Source: JACRCE01 sp038043305
GTDB taxonomy: Bacteria > Desulfobacterota > GWC2-55-46
DNA: 11,398 bases
NCBI GenBank assembly: GCA_038043305.1
Contig: JBBTCG010000056.1
Span: 1 to 11,398 of the forward strand
Direction: 5' to 3'
Shown here in pieces: positions 11,347-11,398 of this stretch. Positions within the stretch are counted from its first letter, which is position 1, and each line of letters starts with the position of its first letter. A program made the position numbers and the translations under genes. The notes below the pieces were generated by a model. The model was not told the DNA's origin. It was given only the letters and a program-made list of their open reading frames with translations, and did not search any database.

Positions 11347-11398
11347 GGTCATGTCAATAGGTGTGTAAATAGCCTTAGGCGGCTATCTCCATTTCGAC
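11345..11398 (-). mobile_element. Possible terminus of an IS256-family element (rest outside window)
   Basis: From 11345 the plus strand reads GA, then GTCATGTC, then GTGTGTAAAT. Ends beginning GA and carrying TGTGTAAA about 18-24 bases in are typical of IS256 (mutator-type) terminal repeats. Just inside, the minus strand has an open frame entering from the window edge and ending VEMEIAA-TAA (stop at 11375-11377), where the C-terminus of a leftward transposase would be. A small ATAGCC/GGCTAT dyad covers 11369-11386. Only 54 bases are visible, so this is a pattern judgement. Confidence 0.4.

Noticed and set aside
11087..11398. Inverted 10-mer GTCGAAATGG (11087-11096) and CCATTTCGAC (11389-11398) around the lipoprotein gene
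   Set aside because: A 10-base match within a few hundred bases is not rare enough, the first copy lies away from any element boundary, and the second runs into the window edge so it cannot be extended.

Overview
The window reads as chromosomal DNA of a diderm (Gram-negative), probably anaerobic or microaerophilic bacterium. The tsaD-rsmA pair, the def-fmt-DUF116 cluster and the CCCCC/GGGGG hairpin repeats are arrangements I associate with Desulfobacterota (old Deltaproteobacteria) and Nitrospirota. That placement is an impression from gene order and has not been tested. No tRNA, rRNA or CRISPR array is visible.

Left part (1-2657, plus strand): the 3' end of tsaD runs straight into rsmA (16S rRNA dimethyltransferase). 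The rsmA stop codon lies at the edge of a dispersed hairpin repeat (copy 1). Two monocistronic genes for small exported proteins follow, each with its own SD: a BamE/SmpA-like protein and a four-helix-bundle-like periplasmic protein. Both end in clear intrinsic terminators.

Middle left (2656-5053, minus strand): a tight operon read right to left, def (peptide deformylase), fmt (Met-tRNA formyltransferase) and a DUF116 membrane/cysteine-cluster protein. A candidate promoter lies at about 5048-5053.

Middle (5054-7301): a perfect-consensus sigma70 promoter (TTGACA-16-TATAAT) drives a YHS-like coding remnant and a 50-aa membrane-anchored Cys/His-rich small protein. A secreted or anchored metallo-beta-lactamase-fold hydrolase follows. 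A long imperfect inverted repeat then separates it from a convergent exported DUF3617 protein.

Right (7343-10791): a second copy of the dispersed repeat lies just downstream of a DUF2249-hemerythrin gene on the minus strand. Facing away from it is a three-gene operon overlapping stop-to-start: an outer-membrane porin, an FMN-binding (NqrC/RnfG-like) membrane-anchored protein with an SGAT flavinylation motif, and a four-helix membrane protein with histidines in its second helix. Between hemerythrin and porin sits a nested set of dyads with two perfect 7-1-7 Fur-box-like palindromes. The likeliest story is an iron-responsive envelope system in which metal crosses a porin and electrons from the inner membrane reach a covalently bound flavin in the periplasm. 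This is the most interesting part of the window.

Right end (10792-11398): an AT-rich intergenic stretch holds a candidate promoter, a 20-codon His-rich ORF, six GGCA repeats and a perfect 19-bp hairpin terminator. After it comes the start of a lipoprotein gene that stops after 70 residues. Its stop codon falls where sequence resembling an IS256-family terminus begins, so the gene was probably cut by an insertion.
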